Shown in pieces: positions 44,161-49,526 of a stretch of DNA of 49,526 nucleotides. Source of the DNA: Clostridia bacterium (GTDB lineage: Bacteria; Bacillota; Clostridia; Christensenellales; Borkfalkiaceae); NCBI GenBank assembly GCA_017886895.1, contig JAGHJD010000045.1, forward strand, positions 1 through 49,526. The letters run 5' to 3'. Under the pieces are notes generated by a model, which was given only the letters and a program-made list of their open reading frames with translations, was not told the origin of the DNA and searched no databases. The position numbers and the translations under genes are program-made. How positions within the stretch are numbered: position 1 is the first letter of the stretch; each line of letters starts with the position of its first letter.

Positions 44161-46577
44161 TGGCGCGGCGCAAGACGCTGCTCACCCTGCTTGTTGCATG
44201 CCTGGCGGCATTCGCTGCCGCCCTCTGCTGCGCGCTCTGCGCGCAGCAGACGCATGCGGCGGCGGGCGACGCCGTGCTCGACAAGTCGGGCGCGCCGACG
44301 CAGACGCTCGCCTTTGCGGACGTCATCTGTGACGACATGCTCTATCAGCAGGGGAAACCCGTCGCCGTCTGGGGGTTTGCTCCCGCGGGCAGCAGCGTCA
44401 CCGTCACCCTCTCCGAGCAGGAGAGCGGCGACGAGGTGCGGCAGGCGACGGTGCAGGCGGACAGCGAGGGGTATTTCGAGACCTACCTCGACGGCGTGGA
44501 GGCGTCCTATACGCAGTACACGCTGACGGCGGAGGACGGCGTGACGACGGTCACGGCGCGCAATATTCTCTTCGGCGAACTGTATGCGGCGAGCGGGCAG
44601 TCCAACATGGGCGTGAACGTGCGCTACTGCTCCAATGCGGACGAAATTTTGGACAATGCGGACAATCCGTATATCCGCGTCTATCTTTCGCCCGAGATCC
44701 CCAGCGCGTCCATGATGGCGTACCGCCCCGCTGCCTGGTGGCGGCCGGACGGCTCGCCGGGCGGCTGGTGGGCGCGCGGCGACCGCGCCACGACCATCGA
44801 AGGGGCGAGCGCCGTCGCGTACAACTTCGCGCTCGATCTCTTTGACAGGCTGAACACAGGCGGCGCGGAGGTGCCCGTGGGGTTCCTCAACGTCTCCAAA
44901 GGCTCCACGAGCATCGAGGCGTGGATCGCGCGCGATGTGATCGAGGCGCGGCAGGGCGATGAAAAGTACGGCGTTGTCTACGACTATCTCTCCGAACGCG
45001 GCAGGCTGCTTTCGGAGGAGGAGTTCAACACAAAGGGCTCGCAGAACTTCAACCAGGTCTCCGCAATGTTCAACTCCAAGATCGCGCAGGTCACGAACCT
45101 GTACGTCAAGGGCATTTTGTGGTATCAGGGCGAGAACAACGTGGGCAACGAGATCGCGGGGCAGTACTATGCGCAGGCATTGCAGCTTTTGCGGCAGGAC
45201 TGGAGCCGCTGGTTCAACGAGGGGAAAGAGGAGCTGACGCTCATCTTCACGCAGGTCGCGCCGCAGAACTACGGGTACGAGGGCGAGGCGCTCGCGTATA
45301 TGTGGGAGGGCATGGCGCAGGCATACAGCGAATGCCCCGACTACATTTCGATGGCGACCATCTATGACGTGCCGCTCGACTGGTACAACGAGGACTTTCC
45401 GTACCGCACGCCCGGGCACACGCTCGTCAAACAGCCCGTGGGGCAGCGGTTCGCGGCGTTCGCGTACAACCGCTTTTACGGCGGGACGGGCGCCCTCTCC
45501 TCGCCCGTGCTCGACACGGCGGCGTTTGAAAACGGGAAGGCGACGCTGACATTCAAAAATGCGGATGCTTTGCAGACCACGGACGGGCTGGACCCCGTAG
45601 GCTTTACGCTGTGCGGTGCGAACAGGATCTTCTATCCCGCGGACGCGGTGCTGAACGCGGACGGGAGCGTGACGCTTTCCAGCCGCTGGGTGAAGGAGCC
45701 CGTCGCGGCGGCGTACGGGTTCTCGGAGATGATCATGCGCGCCAACGTGTGCTCGGACGAGGGGTACCCGATCGCGCCTTTCCGCACGGATAAAGTCGCG
45801 TCCACATACTACCACCCCAAGGACTGGCAGCTCTGCGACGCGACGCAGTACTTCGTCTCCTACGGCAGCGGGAAGGACCCAGAACAGGCGAAATTCCGCG
45901 ACGGCTATACGGTAAGCAGCAATCTCTCGCTTGCGGTGACGCAGGACGGCGATTACGGCAACGCGCTGAAGCTCTCCTACACGCTGCGCGGCAGGGAGGA
46001 GTTTTGGATCTCGCCCGTTTTAGGGCAGAATAAGACGGACGGGCGGTTCGAGCAGCTTGCCGACTACGACACGCTCTCCTTCAAAGTGCGCAACACGCAG
46101 GGGAGGGACGTCTCTGTATCGGTGCGGGTGACGCTTGCAAGCGGGCAGAGCTGGGAGGCGGAAAACCTCGGCGGCAATGCGGCTGCGGGCGCAAATTCGG
46201 ACGGGTACGAAGTGTTTTATTTCAGCCTGAACCCGACCTCCGCGGAGGGCGCGACGGCCGAGGAGCTTGCGCAGCTGCGCGCGCAGATCAGCGACATACA
46301 GGTCATGTTCCGCGACTACGCGTCGGGCACGATCGAGGTGGACAGCTTTGATTACGGCAACTATGCCGACCTGAACGCGGACTACGGCGCAGAGACGCCC
46401 GAGACCCCGGGCGGAGAGACGGACGAAGAGCCCGAAACGCCCGGCGGGAACACCGAAACGCCCGAAGAGGGCGGCGGGCTGACGGGCGGTGAGATCGCGG
46501 GCATCGTCTGCGGCTGCGTCGCGGCGGTCGCCGTTGTGATCGTCATTGCCGTGTTGGTCAGAAAGCGGAAAAAATAA
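44160..46577 (+). CDS. SGNH/sialate O-acetylesterase-like exoenzyme with C-terminal TM anchor
   Basis: Signal peptide; LYAASGQSNMGVNVRYC (GQSNM), VKGILWYQGENNVG, C-terminal GGGLTGGEIAGIV-TM-RKRKK. Confidence 0.87.
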   Translation: MARRKTLLTLLVACLAAFAAALCCALCAQQTHAAAGDAVLDKSGAPTQTLAFADVICDDMLYQQGKPVAVWGFAPAGSSVTVTLSEQESGDEVRQATVQADSEGYFETYLDGVEASYTQYTLTAEDGVTTVTARNILFGELYAASGQSNMGVNVRYCSNADEILDNADNPYIRVYLSPEIPSASMMAYRPAAWWRPDGSPGGWWARGDRATTIEGASAVAYNFALDLFDRLNTGGAEVPVGFLNVSKGSTSIEAWIARDVIEARQGDEKYGVVYDYLSERGRLLSEEEFNTKGSQNFNQVSAMFNSKIAQVTNLYVKGILWYQGENNVGNEIAGQYYAQALQLLRQDWSRWFNEGKEELTLIFTQVAPQNYGYEGEALAYMWEGMAQAYSECPDYISMATIYDVPLDWYNEDFPYRTPGHTLVKQPVGQRFAAFAYNRFYGGTGALSSPVLDTAAFENGKATLTFKNADALQTTDGLDPVGFTLCGANRIFYPADAVLNADGSVTLSSRWVKEPVAAAYGFSEMIMRANVCSDEGYPIAPFRTDKVASTYYHPKDWQLCDATQYFVSYGSGKDPEQAKFRDGYTVSSNLSLAVTQDGDYGNALKLSYTLRGREEFWISPVLGQNKTDGRFEQLADYDTLSFKVRNTQGRDVSVSVRVTLASGQSWEAENLGGNAAAGANSDGYEVFYFSLNPTSAEGATAEELAQLRAQISDIQVMFRDYASGTIEVDSFDYGNYADLNADYGAETPETPGGETDEEPETPGGNTETPEEGGGLTGGEIAGIVCGCVAAVAVVIVIAVLVRKRKK

Positions 46578-46593
46578 GAGAAACCGTTTTGCG

Positions 46594-46620
46594 GAGGGCG
46601 TCGGGGGACCGACGCCCTCT
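46594..46620 (+). terminator. Terminator-like hairpin
   Basis: GAGGGCGTCGG-GGGA-CCGACGCCCTC, 11-bp arms. T-tract weak (TCTCTG). Confidence 0.55.
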
Positions 46621-46768
46621 CTGTGCACGCAAGGGTGCCGCGTGCCGTTTTTTGCGGGCAATGACCTTTTGCGCGCCGCTGCTTTCCGCGCTCTTCCGCG
46701 CGCGCCGCAAATCGTTGACAAGTCCCCGCCCGAAGTTTTATAATAGAGAAAAAGCAGGGCAGGGGACT

Positions 46769-47545
46769 ATGGAAACTTCAAAAAACGTGGCGGTGCTCAT
46801 CGACGCGGAGAACGTACCCGCGACGTATGCGAAACAGATCTTCGACGAGGCGTCCAACTACGGGAATATCGTCGTCAAGCGCATCTTTGCGGACTGGTCG
46901 AAGGCGAGCGTCAAGGGCTGGAAGGACGAGGTCAACCGCAATTCGATGACCGCCGTGCAGCAGTTCGAAGTGCAGCCGCGCAAAAATACCATCGACATCG
47001 CGCTCATCATCCAGGCGCTCATCATCCTCTTTGAAAAGGACGTGGACGTGTTCTGCATCGCCGCGGGCGACTCGGACTATACCCGCCTCGTGCGCGAACT
47101 GCGCGAGCGGAACAAGACGGTCATCGGGCTGGGCGCGCGCAACGTCAACCAGAGTTTTGTGAACGCGTTCAACGAATTTATCTACCTCGACGCGGGCGAG
47201 GGCGCGGAGGAAGCGCCGCGCGCCGCCAAAAAACGGGGCAGGGGCAGGGCGAAGGCGCAGGCGGCGCCCGCGCAGGAGAAACCCGCCGAGCCCGAACTTA
47301 TCGACAACAAGCGGCGCAGCGACCTGTTCAATATCATCGACCGCCTCATCGACAACAGTGGCAAGGCGTACTATGCGCAGATCTCCGTGGAGATGAAGCA
47401 GAAGTACTCCGACTTCGTTCCCAAAAATTTCGGGTGCAACTCCTTCAAAAAACTCATGGAAAAGCTGCTGCCCTACCTCAAGCGCTATGCGCAGTGCACG
47501 GAGGCGGACGGGACGACGATGTACCTCGTCCGCAGCAAAAAATAA
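46769..47545 (+). CDS. NYN domain (LabA/DUF88-like) protein with C-terminal OST-HTH/LOTUS-like domain
   Basis: NVAVLIDAENVPATYAKQIFDE, DIALIIQALIILFEKDVDVFCIAAGDSDYTRLVRELRERNKTVIGLG; C-terminal GKAYYAQISVEMKQKYSDFVPKNFGCNSFKKLMEKL. Confidence 0.9.
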   Translation: METSKNVAVLIDAENVPATYAKQIFDEASNYGNIVVKRIFADWSKASVKGWKDEVNRNSMTAVQQFEVQPRKNTIDIALIIQALIILFEKDVDVFCIAAGDSDYTRLVRELRERNKTVIGLGARNVNQSFVNAFNEFIYLDAGEGAEEAPRAAKKRGRGRAKAQAAPAQEKPAEPELIDNKRRSDLFNIIDRLIDNSGKAYYAQISVEMKQKYSDFVPKNFGCNSFKKLMEKLLPYLKRYAQCTEADGTTMYLVRSKK

Positions 47546-47720
47546 ATTCCGCAAAAACGCGGAATACAGTCTCAGAAATCGCGGGGAACGGCGCAAAGGA
47601 GCGCTTGTTCCCCGCTGTTTCTTTGCGGCGCACGCAGGTCTTGCCCTCGGCGGAGGCCGGCTTGTTTTGACGGCGGCGGTATGGTGAGTGTATGAATTTT
47701 TTTACACGCCCGTAAAATCA

Positions 47721-47749
47721 TTGACTTTTGTTAAGTCATCATCTATAAT
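47721..47749 (+). promoter_or_regulatory. Sigma70/sigmaA-type promoter upstream of the MarR gene
   Basis: TTGACT (47721-47726), 17-nt spacer, TATAAT (47744-47749). Confidence 0.8.
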
Positions 47750-47818
47750 GTTAACAATTAAGAGCTTAACAGGAGACGCGCCCTGCGGCGCGCACATTTT
47801 TTGCGGAGGAGGAATCAT

Positions 47819-48337
47819 ATGGAAGCGGAACAGCTCATGCAGGAGATCTTCAACATAGCGAGAAAGCTGGATGAGATCAAGGTCTTTCATAACGTACTGC
47901 CTTTCAATAATACGGAATTGCAGATGATGAAGGTGATCGCCCTTGCGGAAGAGGCAGGGGAGAAGGTCATCTCCAGCGATATAGCGCGGTCGATCGGGAT
48001 CACGCGCTCCGCCGTCTCGCAGATGGTGAAAAAGCTGGAGGACAAAAACGTGGTCGTCCGCCAGCCGTCGGAAGACGATAAAAAGAGCGCGCACGTTATC
48101 CTGTCGCCGGGCGCGCGTGCGGCATACAGGTGCATCAAGGAGTACATGAACGCCTTTGTGCAGCAGATCGTGGACCGCGTGGGGTATGACGAGATCCGCT
48201 GCTTTATCGACGGCATGAACAAATTCATCGATATTTTCAAAGAAGTGCAGTCTTCCTTTCCTTCCATCGATTCCGCGGAGCTGACGAGGGAGATGGAACG
48301 GCAGGAAGCGGAGGCTGCGGAGCAGAAAGAGGCATAA
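47819..48337 (+). CDS. MarR family transcriptional regulator
   Basis: VISSDIARSIGITRSAVSQMVKKLEDKNVVVRQPSEDDKKSAHVILSPGARA. ATG at 47819 after GGAGGAGG. Confidence 0.92.
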   Translation: MEAEQLMQEIFNIARKLDEIKVFHNVLPFNNTELQMMKVIALAEEAGEKVISSDIARSIGITRSAVSQMVKKLEDKNVVVRQPSEDDKKSAHVILSPGARAAYRCIKEYMNAFVQQIVDRVGYDEIRCFIDGMNKFIDIFKEVQSSFPSIDSAELTREMERQEAEAAEQKEA

Positions 48338-48343
48338 GGAAAG

Positions 48344-49526
48344 ATGGAACAGGCAATTTTAAAACTTGACGGCATCGTAAAGGATTACAAGGTCGCGGAT
48401 TCCACCGTGCACGCGCTCAAGGGCGTTTCGCTCGCGTTCCGTAAAAAAGAGTTCGTCTCCATTCTCGGTCCTTCTGGTTGCGGAAAGACGACCCTTCTGA
48501 ACATCATCGGCGGGCTGGACCAATATACGGACGGCGACCTCGTCATCAAGGGCGTTTCGACAAAAAATTATAAGGACAGGGACTGGGACGCCTACCGCAA
48601 CCACTCCATCGGGTTCGTGTTCCAGAGCTACAACCTCATCCCGCACCAGACCGTTCTCGGCAACGTGGAACTTGCGCTGACCCTCTCGGGCGTCTCCGCG
48701 GCAGAGCGGAAGGCGCGCGCGAAACAGGCGCTCGAGCGCGTGGGGCTGGGGGAACAGCTCGATAAAAAGCCGAACCAGCTCTCGGGCGGGCAGATGCAGC
48801 GCGTCGCCATTGCGCGCGCGCTCGTCAACAACCCCGAGATCCTGCTCGCGGACGAGCCGACGGGCGCGCTCGACACCGAGACGAGCGTGCAGATCATGGA
48901 ACTCATCAAGGAGATCGCGGGCGAGCGGCTGGTCATCATGGTCACGCACAACCCCGAGCTTGCAGAGCGCTATTCCACGCGCATCGTGCGCCTCCTCGAT
49001 GGGCAGGTGACGGACGACACCGACCCGCTCGTCCCCGAAGAGGGGGAGGAAGACGCGCTCTTTGAAGAGACTCCCGCCGCCGCGCCCGCGGCGCCGCGCG
49101 GCAGAAAGGAGAAAAAGCAGAAGACGAGCATGTCCTTCTGGACGGCGTTTTTGCTTAGCGGGCGCAACCTGCTCACAAAAAAGGCGCGTACGCTCGTCAC
49201 GGCGATCGCGGGCAGCATCGGCATCATCAGCGTCTGCCTCGTGCTCGCGCTCTCCAACGGGTTCTCCGCGTACATACGGCAGACGGAGGAGGATATGCTC
49301 TCCTATTACCCCGTACAGGTCACGGAAACGTCGATGGACCTGACGGCGGCGATGTCCAGCTTTATGAGCGGGTCGACCTCCAACCTCGAGCTGGATAAAA
49401 TCGAAGATAAGGTATACGTCAACTCCTTCCTCTCCCAGCTCGCGCAGGGCATGACGACCTCGAACGACCTGAGCAGCGGCAACGCCTATACGGACGCGGA
49501 CGGGAACACGGTCACCTATCTCGACT
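48344..49526 (+). CDS. MacB-like ABC transporter, ATPase fused to permease, truncated by window end
   Basis: [19 protein letters not shown] (Walker A), [32 protein letters not shown], then [35 protein letters not shown]. Open to the end of the window. Confidence 0.92.
   Translation, partial: MEQAILKLDGIVKDYKVADSTVHALKGVSLAFRKKEFVSILGPSGCGKTTLLNIIGGLDQYTDGDLVIKGVSTKNYKDRDWDAYRNHSIGFVFQSYNLIPHQTVLGNVELALTLSGVSAAERKARAKQALERVGLGEQLDKKPNQLSGGQMQRVAIARALVNNPEILLADEPTGALDTETSVQIMELIKEIAGERLVIMVTHNPELAERYSTRIVRLLDGQVTDDTDPLVPEEGEEDALFEETPAAAPAAPRGRKEKKQKTSMSFWTAFLLSGRNLLTKKARTLVTAIAGSIGIISVCLVLALSNGFSAYIRQTEEDMLSYYPVQVTETSMDLTAAMSSFMSGSTSNLELDKIEDKVYVNSFLSQLAQGMTTSNDLSSGNAYTDADGNTVTYLD

Noticed and set aside
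43929-45815. 628-aa minus-strand ORF
   Set aside because: Antisense shadow of the SGNH esterase and LRR genes; no domain motifs and Arg-rich composition.
1-49526. tRNA or rRNA genes
   Set aside because: No cloverleaf-type sequence or rRNA-like conserved segments recognised on either strand, although short RNAs could be missed without a covariance search.

Overview
This is a bacterial chromosomal window, apparently from a Gram-positive gut-type Clostridia-like genome (inferred from gene content and style). It is dominated by carbohydrate-utilisation genes. Four blocks are visible. (1) 1-1.5 kb: a strong promoter reading into an array of structured inverted-repeat elements, then small hypothetical ORFs. 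(2) About 1.7-22.4 kb, mostly AT-richer: a GH94-like phosphorylase, three Gfo/Idh/MocA oxidoreductases, a sugar isomerase/epimerase, NagB, NagA, a GH20-like enzyme, an AraC regulator, two large C-terminally anchored exoproteins (one GHL10-like), and an LplB/CarB-type ABC importer without an ATPase. (3) About 22.4-27.7 kb, GC-rich: a hexuronate operon (uxuA, KDPG aldolase, SDR, PfkB-type kinase, PIG-L deacetylase, nagB). Its 5' edge looks like a recombination scar carrying a truncated uxaC-like C-terminus. (4) About 28.3-46.6 kb, GC-rich: GH130 phosphorylase, ABC importer, LacI regulator, and a run of secreted or anchored proteins. These are two paralogous TIM-barrel-like lipoproteins, a frameshifted Ig-like protein, an exported FAD oxidoreductase with helical repeats interrupted by an in-frame TAA, an LRR/Big2 protein and an SGNH esterase. 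The 3' end carries a NYN-LOTUS protein, a MarR regulator and a truncated MacB-like ABC transporter. The best leads are the uxaC/uxuA scar at 22.4 kb, the paralogous lipoproteins as a possible new glycosidase family, the in-frame stop inside the repeat region of the flavoprotein, the shared C-terminal anchor motif GGGLTGGEI, and the promoter-driven structured repeat array at the left edge. No homology search was run. Family calls come from motif recognition in the translations.
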